DNA from: Conoideocrella luteorostrata
Taxonomy: Eukaryota; Ascomycota; Sordariomycetes; Hypocreales; Clavicipitaceae
DNA length: 64,000 bases
Assembly: GCA_032433595.1 (NCBI GenBank)
Contig: JASWJB010000033.1
Location: forward strand, 124,001 to 188,000
Direction: 5' to 3'
Below, in pieces: positions 1 through 12,446 of this stretch (positions are counted from its first letter, which is position 1; each line of letters opens with the position of its first letter). The position numbers and the translations under genes are program-made. The notes below the pieces were generated by a model. It saw nothing but the letters and a program-made list of their open reading frames with translations. It was not told where the DNA came from and made no database searches.

Positions 1-220
1 CCGCAAGAGCAAGTCGCAAATCACACGAAGAATTGATGCTGGACGAGCATGGCTTAGAGTTCAGAATATTAAATATTTCACCTCGTTTAAAGCGTAGCCA
101 AGTGAGCGTACATAATGCTGGTGAAAGCCTTCTCATATTTCACCATATTTACGCACTAACATGCAGGGCAGACGGCACTTCGCTCACATGTCCAACAGGA
201 GTTTGGCAGAAGGAAAAGAA
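1..220. other. window edge, no gene seen
   Basis: Nothing recognisable. It is probably 3' flanking sequence of the minus-strand gene that follows. Confidence 0.4.
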
Positions 221-481
221 TTACATCATGTCCTGGCACATCTTTTCAATGGTTCCGACGACAACCTCGTGCCCCAGAGGCGGTATTTCTTTCAACGCTA
301 CGTGTACCAACTCAGATGTTATTCCTGGTATTGACCTCTTCAATGTGCCTCTCACAGCCTCAGGGTCGTCCCTGATGCGATCCAGCTGCGCCAAGATAAA
401 GCGTACAAAGTCAGGCTTGGGCAAGTTGGCAATGTCCGGATTGTGTGCGCCAACCGCCCTGAGCATCTCCAACAGGCCGTC
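221..481 (-). CDS. open frame directly downstream of the taxilin stop codon, function unknown
   Basis: Immediately after the taxilin TAG (484-482) the same frame stays open for 86 codons, to TAA at 221-223. The first ATG inside it is at 466-464. The translation has ordinary protein composition (for example LPKPDFVRFILAQLDRIRD and IPPLGHEVVVGTIEKMCQDM) and reads like part of a folded helical domain, not random frame. I do not recognise the family. It could be an alternative or readthrough C-terminus of taxilin, an exon reached by a splice ending at CACTAG, or a separate small gene. No good donor was found that would join it in frame, so its status is open. Confidence 0.35.
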   Translation of the reverse strand, partial: DGLLEMLRAVGAHNPDIANLPKPDFVRFILAQLDRIRDDPEAVRGTLKRSIPGITSELVHVALKEIPPLGHEVVVGTIEKMCQDMM

Positions 482-2167
482 CTAGTGTCCGTTGGTAGTT
501 GCACTCGTTTGCTGCTGTTGTGCAGGTGGCGGTGGTCGTTCCGGCCCGTATGTTAACGGTCCGGGCTGCTTCTGGACAGGCTGAGGCTCCTCCTCGGTGT
601 CGTCGTCGAATTCACTGAGCTCCTCATCTCCCCCTTCATGTGAGTAGTCGCTCTCGTCGTCTCCTTCCGCAACGCCTTCTTGATTGTCTGAGTAGGTGCT
701 TTCCATGGCACTGGCTAATCCCGGGGGGCCTTTGCGACCTTGATGCTGCATCTGTTGGATGATGCTCATGAGCTTCTCAACCTTCTTCTCAGCTGAGTCC
801 AGCTGTTTCTTCCATCCTTGTCGCTCCTCGGCCATACGAATGATGTTGGCGGCGGTTGCTTCCTTTTGCCTCTTGAGAGCCTCGTTTTCCTTCTCCAGGC
901 GCTTCCCTTTCTTCGACATGTCCTCCATTTCCTTCCGAAACGACAAAAACAAGTCGTTGCTATTGTTGAGTGTGTCTTCAACCTGATTTGTGTGTCATGT
1001 TGGTCAGCAACAGACTCATCTCCCAACATCATATCTAACAACTATCATCAATGGACTGTTCCTACCTGTTTAAACTTGTCAACATAGACGTTCAGTTGGT
1101 TCCGAAGCTCTGTTTCCGTCTTGGTGAACGCTTGCACCTGAGCCTGCAGATTGCGGCCTTTTGTCGTTTCGGTTTCGGTATTCTTCTTCTCTCGCTCGTA
1201 TCGCGATTGGTGGTAATGAACCTCGAGTTCCTTTGTTCGCATTAATGAATGGAAATGTAATTCACGCAGTTCGTACTGTTCGATAAATGACTTGAATCGG
1301 ACACGAAACCTGCAGCGGAACCGATGTTAGCACATAAGAAGGCAATACTGCCAAAGTTTTGTTCGTCGTGTCCAGGCACTCACAGCTCATCGACTTCCAT
1401 ATCCACGACTTGCTTCCGAGGCGTGTCTTTCTCCTCTTGGTAGCCTTCCAACTTGGACAGCAGAAGCGCATACTTCTCATCCCAGGCCAGATTATTTCGC
1501 TTTTGCGTGATTTGAAGGTCCTTGGTCTCATTCTGCGCCGCAACGCTAAAGTCAGCATTCTCTTCACTGCCACCTGGTCGGTTCTAACATCTAACCTTCA
1601 TCTTATTATTGTCCCTTTGGAGTTCACGACATAGTTTTTCAAGCTTCTCTTTCAGTCCCACGGTTTTGCTAAGCTCGGTTCGGCTGGTATCCCGCTCTTT
1701 TTGGAGACTGTCGCCACGTTTCTTGTTCTTTTGGTTTTCCTTTTCCAGCCGTCGCATGTCCGCTAAAAGTTCGCTCGAGCGCTTCGTCAGATGGTCGATT
1801 TTTTGCATGTCGTCCATCTTGGCAACTTGCTGCATCAAATCCCGGTTGGCTTTCTTGACTTCGCGCTCTGTCATAAATCATAGTTAGTTTGCCCGTACAT
1901 TCCGCGCGTCTAGTCAAATCATAGGGTGGAGAGGTCCGCAGCTAGTTGTTCTTTGTAAACTTGCATGGACATACCGATTTCCAGCTCTTGATCCTTTTCG
2001 CCGGCTGCATCCTGCTCTAGCTGCGAAATGCGAGCCTGGAGTAACCGAGAGGCTTCGGACGAGTCAATCGCCTTCTTTCCCTTCACCTTCTTCGCAGGTA
2101 AAGGTGCAGGGTGGGCGTTGGCATCATGACAATGGGCCAGTGTTGTATCTACTTGACTTGTAGGCAT
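482..2167 (-). CDS. taxilin-family coiled-coil protein
   Basis: Five exons: 2167-1975, 1867-1596, 1532-1384, 1309-1066 and 982-482, giving 452 aa. The family pattern is clear: a central uninterrupted coiled coil with blocks such as REVKKANRDLMQQ, LEKLCRELQRDNNKMK, RKQVVDMEVDELFRVRFKSF, EQYELRELHFHS, NQLNVYVDKFKQV and RKEMEDMSKKGKRLEKEN. The tail is acidic and then Pro/Gln-rich, ending in NGH. The N-terminus is basic (KKVKGKK). Taxilins bind syntaxin-type SNAREs in animals and are linked to vesicle traffic; the fungal role is little known. Start 2165-2167 is the only ATG in frame upstream. Introns are 54-108 bases with canonical ends. The start faces Cym1 across about 1 kb. Confidence 0.88.
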
Positions 2168-3179
2168 GGCGTGCGGGGGGTTTTTTCAACTCCTCTTCGG
2201 TGGTCCTGAGGTCAAGTGTCGTCTCACGAAGCGAACAACATCGGGGATAACAACGGTAGTGGAAGGGTTGGAAAGCAGCCGAGACTCAATTATCTCAATT
2301 GTCGTAAAATAGCCCGAGAAGTCGATTGATAGGCAGAACCACAACGGCGGTAAACTGCGCGCTTTGGATTGGGAGTAGCGACTGTAGCAAAGGCCAAAAT
2401 GAATGCACGGCAACCTGAATGGCTAGGTTAGCAATAGTGCGGTCATCGAAGGCTGTGGCTTCCCCCTTCATCAAGCGCCGATCTTATTTTCGTGCAAGCA
2501 AACTGGGAGGCGAACCAGGACACATAACTTACAAAATCGGCTGTTAGTGACGCTCTAACGCCGTCAAAGTTGAGAAGCTGAGGTTTGGGTGCCTTCACGC
2601 GGATGTTACGGCCGAAGATACGGGTGTAGTGTGATGCAGTTTTCACTGAGGCTGAGAGAACGGGGATTTGGGGAAGCGGTGTTAGTGGATTATGCGTCTT
2701 TGAAGGTTCGTAGCCCCCGGCATTGATAGCGCACTATCTTGCTTTCCGTTTCTGTCTTCGTTAGTGCTCTGTCGTTGTACTCCGTACTCCCTCCGTATGT
2801 ATCGGGTGACTGAGGGTAAGCCGCTGGGGCTCCACTAATGGTCCCGCTGAAGCAACAGTTGACCACTGTGCGGCCAGTTATTCAGGCCCTCGCCCCCCGT
2901 TTCGTCCGACTTGGAATCGCCGACTGTGCCTGACTAATCCTACTTGCCAGACGTGCTACTGCTCCATCTATTATGAGTTTGCGACAAGCCTCTCATACGT
3001 AGCCGGCCGACTTTTCTCCAACACATGAGGTCAACTCTTTGCTGCAACAGCCCATCCACTCCTTGCATTCCGGATGCTGTGAGGCTAATCAAACTTGCTG
3101 GCGGCATCTTTTTTGTATACTAGTGTACTATTAGACTTTCCCTTGTTCTGGCTTTCTCTTTCCGTTGACTTCTGCCACC
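2168..3179. promoter_or_regulatory. divergent intergenic region, taxilin / Cym1
   Basis: About 1 kb between two start codons, so it must hold both promoters. It contains a TACTCCGTACTCC run at 2778-2790, one of the dispersed intergenic motifs of this window, and a pyrimidine-rich stretch before the Cym1 ATG. No ORF in it looks real. Confidence 0.5.
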
Positions 3180-6100
3180 ATGTTTCGAAACGCCGCCAAT
3201 GTAGCTCGCAGAGCAGTTACCGAACTGTCACAATATCCAAGGCCCGGCGACAAACTCTACGGGTTTACTTTGGTGCGATCCAAACATGTTCCTGAGCTAG
3301 AACTGACAGCCCTGCACCTGCAGCATGACAAGACTGGCGCCGACTACTTGCACATCGCCAGAGAAGACAGCAATAACGTCTTCTCCATTGGCTTCAAGAC
3401 TAACCCCCCGGACGATACCGGCGTGCCGCACATTCTCGAGCACACCACATTGTGTGGGAGTAAAAAGTACCCTATTCGCGATCCCTTTTTTAAGATGCTT
3501 CCCCGGACCCTTTCCAACTTCATGAATGCACTTACGGCCTCCGACCACACCTTCTACCCTTTTGCGACAACAAATGCGCAAGATTTCAAGAATCTCATGT
3601 CTGTATATCTAGACTCTACATTGCACCCGTTGCTGAAGCAGTCTGATTTCACACAGGAGGGATGGAGAATTGGGCCCGAGAATCCATTGGGAGAGACAGA
3701 GGAGAGCAAGAAGCTGGTTTTCAAAGGTGTGGTGTACAACGAGATGAAGGGCCAGATGTCGGACGCTGGATATCTTTATTATATCCGCTTCCAAGACCAC
3801 ATTTTCCCAGATATCAATAACTCGGGAGGTGATCCGCAGAAAATTACCGACCTGACATATGAGCAACTTCGAAACTTCCATGCCGAGCACTACCATCCCA
3901 GTAACTCGAAGCTATTTACCTACGGAGATATGCCTTTGGTAGACCATTTGCAAGAGCTTGATGCCAGGCTGCAAGCATTTAGCAAGATTGAAGCCGATAA
4001 ACAAGTACATCAACCAATTGAGTTGACTGGCCCGAGAGAAGTCACTCTCCAGGGTCCCCTCGACCCTCTGGTTGACCCCGACCGTCAGTACAAGACCTCA
4101 GTATCCTGGATCACCGGCGATACTGCAGACGTGGTGGAATCATTCTCAATTGCCCTGCTTTCTACCCTCCTGATGGACGGCTACGGCTCGCCTTTGTACC
4201 GCGGCCTTGTCGAGACGGGCATGGGTGCAGACTGGAGTCCCAATGCTGGGTACGATAGTTCAGCCAAGCGCGGCATTTTCTCCATTGGCCTGACAGGAGT
4301 TCAGGAAGCTGACGTGCCCAAGCTGAAGGAAAGGGTTCAAGAAATCTTGAGACAAGCACGAGATAACGGTTTTGATAAGACCAAGATTGACGGCTCCTTG
4401 CACCAGCTTGAGCTGTCCCTGAAGCATAAAACCGCCAACTTTGGGTTTTCTATGCTGAACAGACTTAAACCCAAGTGGTTCAATGGGACAGATCCCTTTC
4501 ATTCCTTGGCATGGAATGACACAATCTCTAGTTTCCAGACCAAAATTGCTGAGGGCGGCTACCTTGAAGGCCTGATTGATAAATATCTTCTGAACGACAA
4601 CACATTAACTTTTACCATGGCACCATCTGTGACATTCAGTGAGGATCTTGCCATGGAGGAGCAACGACGCCTCTCTGACAAGATTTCTGACGCCATTCAG
4701 AAAGCCGGCGGCGAGGAAAACGCGCGAGAGCAATTTGAAAGGCGGGAGCGGGAGCTTCTCGTCGAGCAGAATAAGTCTAATACGGAAGATCTCAGTTGTC
4801 TCCCAACCGTGCTCGTCAAGGATATTCCGCGATCCAAAGAGCCAGTGGTCATTCGTGAAGAGGTCCAACATGGCACTAAGATCCAATGGCGAGAAGCACC
4901 GACAAATGGGTTGACCTATTTTCGGGCTATCAATACGCTTGAGAACTTGCCCGATGATCTTCGAGAGCTCATCCCACTCTTCACAGACAGCATCATGCGC
5001 CTTGGAACGAGGGACATGAATATGGAACAGCTTGAGGATCTCATCAAGCTCTATACTGGTGGTGTATCAGTGGGATATCACTCCACCCCCTCGCCTACCG
5101 ACTTCCAGGCGTCCAGTGAGGGTATCATTTTTACCGGAATGGCTCTGGATCGGAATGTTCCCGTGATGTTTGACATTCTCCGCAAGCTGGTTCTGGAAAC
5201 CAACTTTGACAGCCCTGAAGCCGCACTTCGCATTCGACAGCTCCTACAAGCCTCTGCGGATGGCGTTGTCAATGACATTGCTTCGTCCGGCCATCGCTTC
5301 GCAGTAGGCTATGCTGAATCAACCCTCACACGAAACGCATGGCTTAGACAACAGGTCGCAGGGCTCTCGCAGGTCAAGCTCGTGACGAGGCTGGCTGGTA
5401 GACCTGAATCTGACAAGTTTGGCGACGTTATCGACAAATTAAAGCGGATTCAGAAATTTGCACTTTCGAGCGACAATATGCGCACAGCCATCACATGCGG
5501 CACTGAAAGTGTAACAACAAACTCTAACAGCCTCGAGACTTTCATGAATATTCTCCCCCAAGGCGTTTCTAATCTGAAGAACTCGGACACCCAGAGATTC
5601 CCAACCGACCGCAAGACCTTCTTCCCTCTCCCATACCAAGTCTACTACGGCGGACTCTCCGTACCGACAGCATCGTATACAGCACCTGAAGGGGCGCCGC
5701 TCCAAATTCTCTCTCAGCTTCTCACGCACAAGTATCTGCATCATGAAATTCGCGAAAAAGGCGGTGCCTACGGCGGTGGAGCCATGTACAAGTCATTGGA
5801 TGGACTGTTCGGATTTTATTCTTACCGCGATCCAAATCCCCAGAATACCCTGAACATTATGCGCAGTGCCGGGCAGTGGGCTTCCAATAAAGACTGGTCG
5901 GATCGAGATCTAGAAGAAGCCAAGATCTCCGTTTTTCAGGCAGTGGATGCCCCCAAGGCGGTCAATCAAGAGGGTATGGGTAAATTTCTTTCAGGAATCA
6001 CAGAGGACATGAAACAGGAGAAGAGAGAGCAGTTGCTGGATGTCTCGAAAGATCAAGTTCGGGCAGTCGCTCAGAAGTATCTGGTTGAAGCTGTTGAAAA

Positions 6101-6194
6101 TGGCGAGGACCGTGTGGCTTTCCTAGGAGAGCGCCAGTCATGGGTAGATGATACGTGGAAGTCACAGGAGATGAATGTCGCTGTCGGCGAATAA
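3180..6194 (+). CDS. CYM1: mitochondrial presequence protease (PreP/Cym1), M16C metallopeptidase
   Basis: Single exon, 1004 aa, close to the usual length of about 1000. It degrades cleaved presequences and other short peptides in the mitochondrial matrix. The inverted zinc motif HILEH is at residues 84-88, in the context of a [12 protein letters not shown] block; the [13 protein letters not shown] block and the C-terminal [13 protein letters not shown] block are also typical. The N-terminus ([16 protein letters not shown]) is an amphipathic, Arg-rich targeting peptide. The start at 3180 follows CCACC, a good fungal context; the open frame extends 15 bases upstream but without an ATG. No intron is needed. 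The gene is divergent from taxilin. Confidence 0.95.
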   Translation: MFRNAANVARRAVTELSQYPRPGDKLYGFTLVRSKHVPELELTALHLQHDKTGADYLHIAREDSNNVFSIGFKTNPPDDTGVPHILEHTTLCGSKKYPIRDPFFKMLPRTLSNFMNALTASDHTFYPFATTNAQDFKNLMSVYLDSTLHPLLKQSDFTQEGWRIGPENPLGETEESKKLVFKGVVYNEMKGQMSDAGYLYYIRFQDHIFPDINNSGGDPQKITDLTYEQLRNFHAEHYHPSNSKLFTYGDMPLVDHLQELDARLQAFSKIEADKQVHQPIELTGPREVTLQGPLDPLVDPDRQYKTSVSWITGDTADVVESFSIALLSTLLMDGYGSPLYRGLVETGMGADWSPNAGYDSSAKRGIFSIGLTGVQEADVPKLKERVQEILRQARDNGFDKTKIDGSLHQLELSLKHKTANFGFSMLNRLKPKWFNGTDPFHSLAWNDTISSFQTKIAEGGYLEGLIDKYLLNDNTLTFTMAPSVTFSEDLAMEEQRRLSDKISDAIQKAGGEENAREQFERRERELLVEQNKSNTEDLSCLPTVLVKDIPRSKEPVVIREEVQHGTKIQWREAPTNGLTYFRAINTLENLPDDLRELIPLFTDSIMRLGTRDMNMEQLEDLIKLYTGGVSVGYHSTPSPTDFQASSEGIIFTGMALDRNVPVMFDILRKLVLETNFDSPEAALRIRQLLQASADGVVNDIASSGHRFAVGYAESTLTRNAWLRQQVAGLSQVKLVTRLAGRPESDKFGDVIDKLKRIQKFALSSDNMRTAITCGTESVTTNSNSLETFMNILPQGVSNLKNSDTQRFPTDRKTFFPLPYQVYYGGLSVPTASYTAPEGAPLQILSQLLTHKYLHHEIREKGGAYGGGAMYKSLDGLFGFYSYRDPNPQNTLNIMRSAGQWASNKDWSDRDLEEAKISVFQAVDAPKAVNQEGMGKFLSGITEDMKQEKREQLLDVSKDQVRAVAQKYLVEAVENGEDRVAFLGERQSWVDDTWKSQEMNVAVGE

Positions 6195-9100
6195 TTAAAC
6201 AGGGCAAACTTGCCGCCGACAACAAACATGAAGCGTATTCATACCAGCGGGGAAAGAAACACGTATACTACAAAACAGCGGCAAAGACTGTCCAAACAAA
6301 AAGGCGCGCTTTTTGCCCGATAGCGACTGGATACCACGTATCGTTACTACGCATTACCTTGCCGGAGACGTGTGCGGATACAGGAATCTAACCGAACATA
6401 CATAAATCTGGGACGAAGGAAAAAAGGAAAGCAGCACAACACTGCTTATATAGACGAATCCCCCATCATCATAAGCTTCTGTAGTATACTGAACAAAACG
6501 AACGGCCGATATCCCGCCTTTTGATGATTAATGTATATTGTGTTTGTGTGTTGCGGCCATGTTTTGGGATTGGCGAAAAAATCACGCGTTTAGATACGAT
6601 ACGTCTTTTTGCCGAGAAGAGGGATGATCCCGTCTTTTATTGTCATGGCAAAAAGACCACAGAGCAACGCAAGAGCAAATTACATGCAATTTCGTAATCA
6701 GCGTGACCGTGCTATGTACGACTCTATTTTATGAATTCTTCCAAAACCAAAGCCGCGGCGCTAGACAGCACCAGGTGTTTTTTTGGTTCTGAGGGAAATC
6801 ATAAAACGAGGACACATGGTGTGCGAATGCGAGGTGAGAAATGCCGCTCGTTCTATCAGAGCCGGAGTCCTTGAGCGTTGGATTACCGGACTAAAGAGCA
6901 GAGTACATGCGTAGTGCTATTAAGTAGCAGTAAATACAAACTGATTGGAAGGCAAATGTCCTGGGCGTTGCCTGCCGCCCATAAATGGAAACCAATAATG
7001 TTGTAAACTTTAAGTATCCTGTACGGAGTACGGAGTACAAAGTCTGGATATATTTTGAGACTACCACCACGCCGCTGTAAACGGAGCGACCTGAAGAGTA
7101 ATCATAGAGTTCAGCCGAAATCAACAACAAGCCCCTGAAAGTGCCGTCAGTGCCGAGAGTTGTCTTCGGAGGAGGAACCGACGTGTTTCATCCGGGAATA
7201 AGTGAACGATGCTATAGATGAACTGGAAACGGGGCTAGAGTCATTGAGCGATGGCACGCTGTGGTAGCATTTGCGGCTAGGAGGATGGATTATTTACGAT
7301 GGATATGCTTTTGAATACTTCATATCCGCGTCTGAAACCAATTCAGAAGTGGCAGAAATTTACGGTCCGGCCGCAAGTATCCAGTTTGAAGTTACTCGCT
7401 CAAGGGAGATGATTGCCACAAAGCAGACCTCACCGTATATTCGGAATGTTATGCTGCGTGGTTGAGAATTACACCATTTTAAGGTCTAAATGTTAGCCTG
7501 TGAGCAAGAAATGGCACATCTCCATCGGAATTTGGCAGCGTAGCCAATATGCTGTACGTGGTTATATTGTAATAGTGCATAGGATTTGTGTGCTGGGGTT
7601 TTTGGAGAGATGATATGCGACACAACACAAGGACGATGGCTGGCGACGACCTATCGCAGGCGTGTTTCTGAAGCAGAGAGCTATTCATCATTAATTATTG
7701 AACCTAGGTGTTTTGCCCTTAGGCGCACGCGGTCTGTGTTTCGCAAGTTGCGCAGATCTTCGTCAAGGGACCTGAGCGCTCGGCAGTCACTTCCGATCCG
7801 TTGAGGTTAACTTCATCCTGCCGATGCAAGTTGATTCTGTTTGTGGCGGAACTAGTCTCACACGAGCATTGTCAAACCATTTTGGTGCAACAAAGGGTTC
7901 AAATGTCATCGTCAGAACCGGATTCTGCCCGAAAATCGGAGTTTTCTGGTGACGTATTGTACAGAGGTTAAAAATAGCAGCCTCTGGTGCAGCCGTTGCC
8001 AATCAACGACGACTCATTTGAAGAAGGGGAAAAGTTGCACTAATCCCGAGTACGGAAGCGTGCAGACAACGCATTTGCTGATATATTTATGTAACTAAGT
8101 ACGCCGGCAGAGAGTATGTGTGGTTGGATGCCCAATGCGGCCCTGGGGCATTTCAAGTAGGGCTCATTATTGGCATTGGTGGCCGGATGGTCCGTCTGAT
8201 GCCCGGCCGTTGTTTCAATGGCCAGCCAGTAGTTCCTAGCTGCTGCATCGAACTATGACGCTGATGGGAAGGGGGGCGAGAAAAAAAGCTGCAAGGAGTC
8301 GTGGAAATGACGGGTGCTGTGGGGGGTAAAAATGGAGACTGCTCCGTAGTCGAGGAAAATTTTGGCCGAGGCGAGCTGACTAGAGACAGTTGGACTGGAC
8401 GTGGTTAGGCGTGGGAGAAGGGCGGTGGGTGGCAGAAACTCTGCAGAGACGAAGGTGCTCGTGTGGCCGCGTGCGGTGAAATAAAACCCAGTCACTGCCC
8501 CTCGTACCCTCCAGCATGTGCACACAACACAACTCAAATCAACACATCTCAGCATTGGACCTAGGTTTTATTTTCCCTCCTCTTAGCCAGCTCGTCTAAG
8601 ACAGCAAGAAAGAACATCTCCGAAGGCGAGGCAATTTCCTGCTCGTCCGCTTTTTGATCGCCAATTGCAACGCAACCGCTGGAATCTTGATCCCAGGTTA
8701 GTTTGGCTTCGGCCTCTGGCCGCTTCTCGTGTGACATTGTTCCCCCAAAATTGGCCGTGCCACGGCACTGCTTTACCGACCTCCAAACCCGTTCATCGGC
8801 CATCCGTCAAAGTGGCCACCTCATCAGAGCCTCAATGGTCCAGTCTTGGGATCAGTCAACCATTCAATGGGGCCGTTGTTCGCCCGACTGCTGCGTGCTT
8901 GAGTGAGCTGTTTGGCGCCGGAGGCCTTTTTTTTTTTTTTTGGGTCTCGAGAGTCGTGTCACAACACTGGCCTTCTGGCCTGCCCTCTATCAACGTCTAT
9001 TGTTTCGTCCCATTTGGTACCTTGCGTTAGGGATGCAACCATCCCATTGCAGCACGCCATCAAACACCATATTCGTGCCGTCCATGTTGTCGGTAACCGT

Positions 9101-9754
9101 GTTTCAGAGCAGCCAGAGTACTGACATTTGCAATTCCCATAGAGCGTGCTACGCCTCGCCACATCAAAGTCTTCCCTGACTTGCCTTTGGTCTCTTCAAA
9201 GGCAACCGACTCCGCCACGGCTCCCCAGGCCGTTACATTCGTCAGTGACCAAGATTTCAGTCTTCGAAAGACTGCCCACATTATCAACGTCATCCCCCCC
9301 CCTCCTGTCTCTGCTGAAAGCTCCTAAGCTTCTCGAGGCATTTTTGCTCTTCGGCGAACCGGTATTCCAGCCCCCCTCCACGACTTCAGATTCCCACCAG
9401 CTGCCGCATAGGAGGATCCCTGGGGTTCTTCCTCTTACCGAGGAAGAGTCGAGGAAGCCTCGCCAATCCACTGAAGGGACAGTGTGTTATCCGTTCCGAC
9501 CTCCCTAGAACCTGCCTTGCTCAGTTAGTCTGAGGTTAAGTCTGATCTACAACCACTATATATCCCAGCCAACCCCGTCAACTACTTTGACGGTTTTTTC
9601 CCCTTCGAAGTTCTTTGAGCACTTGTTGTTTGTCCGAAGCAACTCGTCAACTCCAGTCGTCAGACAAGTCAAACACTGTACACAGATCAAGCGGCACGTA
9701 CATCAAACAACGAGTTACTCAAGCAACTCTCCCCCTGGGATTGCATCTAGGGAT
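6195..9754. promoter_or_regulatory. 3.5-kb gene-poor region upstream of ornithine decarboxylase
   Basis: No recognisable coding sequence. Two TACGGAGTA copies overlap at 7022-7037. A long T run lies near 8929-8941. A TATATATC element lies near 9556, about 200 bases before the ODC ATG, in C/T-rich sequence that looks like the core promoter and leader. No ATG lies between that element and the ODC start, so no uORF is expected if transcription begins just below it. An 80-codon minus-strand frame at 8561-8803 is unsupported. Confidence 0.5.
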
Positions 9755-11161
9755 ATGGTTATGGCAACGGCTATCCTTCACAACCATCACCAAAATGTTA
9801 ATCATATGTTAATGACGAAACCGCTTATAGCGGATTATCATAATCATCATCATCAGCAATATGCTGCGGTTGATCCCAAGCAGTTAATCGGCGATGCTCT
9901 TCATAAGAGGATAGAGTCTATCGACCATGAGCTCTGTGAGCCTGGTGACGAGGATACTTTTTACGTTGCTGACCTGGGAGATGTCTATCGGCAGCATCTC
10001 CGATGGAAGAAGAATTTGCCTCGTGTCAAGCCGTTCTATGGTAAGGAGAAAGGCCCATGGTAACAGCTGGGAACTTGTACTAACCATATTCTAGCGGTCA
10101 AATGCAACCCCGACCCTCAGGTTCTTCGCCTCCTGCTCGAGCTGGGCACAGGATTCGACTGTGCCTCCAAAGGGGAGATCGAGCAGGTGCTTGGTATGGG
10201 AACCAGCCCTGACCGCATCATCTACGCCCAACCTTGCAAGACGAACTCATACGTCCGATACGTCAAGTCTTTGGGAGTCAAGCAAATGACCTTTGACAAC
10301 GCTGACGAGTTGTACAAGATTGCGAAGCTCTACCCTGAAGCTGAACTTTTCCTACGCATCATGACGGATGACACCTCCAGCCTGTGCCGTCTCAGCATGA
10401 AGTTTGGTGCTGCCATGGATACCACCGAGAGCCTTCTGGCTTTAGCTAAGACTTTAGGGCTCAATGTCGTTGGCGTTAGTTTTCATGTTGGATCTGGCGC
10501 TTCCGACCCCTTGGCTTTTTACAAAGCTGTTCGTGATGCCCACACTGTCTTCCAGCAGGCCGGTGAGCTTGGTTTCTCGATGCGCACCCTGGACGTGGGT
10601 GGTGGGTTTTGTGGAGATACTTTTGAACAGATGGCCGGTGTCCTTCGCGATGCATTGGATGAGTTCTTCCCTGCTGGCAACAACGTTGATGTCATTGCAG
10701 AGCCCGGTCGATACTACGTCTCTACTGCATTCACTATCGCCTGTAACATCATCGCCCGTCGCACCGTTGAGGATCCCACACTGGATGGTAAGGGTTACAT
10801 GGTCTATGTGAATGACGGAGTTTATGGCAACTTTTCCAGCATCATGTTTGATCATCAGCACCCGGTGGCCAAGATCCTCCGATCTGACGGGCGTACCTTG
10901 TATGATACCCCTTTCGCAGACCCCTGCAGCGCAGGAAAGGGCGTCGAGTATTCTATTTGGGGACCCACCTGCGATGGCATCGACCGTATCAGCGACAGCA
11001 CCCGCTTCAACTCCATTCTGGATGTAGGCGACTGGCTGTACTTCGAGAACATGGGAGCGTACACCAAATGCTCGGCCACCCAGTTCAACGGCTTTTCCAA
11101 CTCGCACGATGTTATCTACGTGTGCAGCGAGCCGGGGGCCAAAGCTCTTTTGGGCATGTAA
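9755..11161 (+). CDS. ornithine decarboxylase
   Basis: Two exons, 9755-10040 and 10095-11161 (54-base intron), 450 aa. It makes putrescine from ornithine, the entry step of polyamine synthesis; the enzyme is a cytosolic PLP-dependent homodimer of the fold-III group. The PLP lysine is Lys98 in [12 protein letters not shown], a motif the intron splits. Other signatures are FHVGSGASD, the glycine loop [14 protein letters not shown] and the catalytic WGPTCDGID with Cys388. ATGs at 9755 and 9761 are both in frame, so the start is uncertain by two residues. A His-rich stretch (NHHHQQ) sits near residue 30. The equivalent Neurospora gene is spe-1; fungal ODC is strongly regulated by polyamines. Confidence 0.96.
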
Positions 11162-12446
11162 GCAAAATACGGAATAGTTCTTGCCTACAGTGTCAATCTG
11201 TTTCTGGTTGTGCCCGCACCTGCATCTTCACGCCTGGATTGGAGACTAAGGGGGAACGAAGACTTGAGTTGCAGGAGCTGGTCAACTTTCTAAGTAGACG
11301 GGGGTTTTCAAGCGAAAAGTTTAGAGAGAGACATTTTATACAAAGAGATTCTAGACAGTTAAATGCCACATTGTAGGCGATACTTGATCTGTGCACCAGC
11401 ATTATAATGCGCGCCAATGGAACGCGAGAGTAGCACCCCACGGTCTACCGTACCTTGCTTGCGAAGCTTGAGTATCTTTGACCGGAAGGGACCCTTCGCT
11501 AGCGGTCGCAGTTGCCAGCTCAATTCCATCTCAATATCGACTGTCTCCGTAATGGATCTCTGCATGCATCAATTGGCTTGCTGGTCGGAACACGTACTAG
11601 ATTCTATGGGCTGCTAATCTTATTGGTGTACTCCGCAGTTACATCCCTAACTTTGGCCTTCCATCGGCATGGTTGAACATTTCCCAGGCAATCTCCATTG
11701 AAAAGAATTCTAACACGTGCAGCAACATGCTGCTTATGTGGCATTCTCAAAACACTCGTGTGTGGATCGCACAACACATTGTGAGCCATTGCTGGTTCTG
11801 GCGGTCGGTCGGTCGGTTGCTCCCTTCTGTGCCTGACATGCCCTCGCCCCGCAGTAGAGGGCTTTTCCTGTGAGCAGTACGGAGGACGTGAGCAGACATG
11901 AATGACTCACCGCCCCAGAAAAAAGGGACATTAATTAACTATTGAAGTTCAAAAAAGGCGAGTTCTATCCTAAAGGAAGGTTATGATTAAAAGCCACAGA
12001 GCTTTGCGAGCATTTGCCCGTAGAAAAAACAAGATGAATAGAAAAATAGAAAAATGCCTTCCAATCACAAGAAAAATTAGGCGCCATTCGAAATATCGCA
12101 ATCGTGTAGTCCGTACACGTTTCTCATCACAAACGCATCTTCATGCCTCAGGCTGACAGTGCTTGGACGGGTGGCGGGGCAGCGGGGTCTCACTCTTTGC
12201 AATTTCTTCGCTGCCTCACACAGCACAGGGCAAACAAACCGAGATACTCCGTAGTTAGAGCGAAGGGTAAAAAAAAAAAGTCTGGTCGATACCCCTCCAA
12301 ACCATAAAGCGGGTCCGTGAAAAGAATATCCCCTCCCTCTGGCTTCATCCTCTCCTCTTGTGCAATCATCCATTTCCACTCCGTTCAACTGTTTTATCTC
12401 GACCGATCGCCTTTTTCGTCCACGATCCTCTCTCATCACGCTCACA
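11162..12446. other. intergenic, ODC 3' flank and eEF1B promoter
   Basis: No gene seen. A TACTCCGTA copy is at 12245-12253. The last 150 bases before the eEF1B ATG are rich in C/T tracts, as is common for strongly expressed fungal ribosome-related genes. Confidence 0.45.

Noticed and set aside
8561..8803. 80-codon minus-strand frame with an ATG, upstream of ODC
   Set aside because: No recognisable domain, no neighbouring exons in frame and a composition no different from other intergenic frames.
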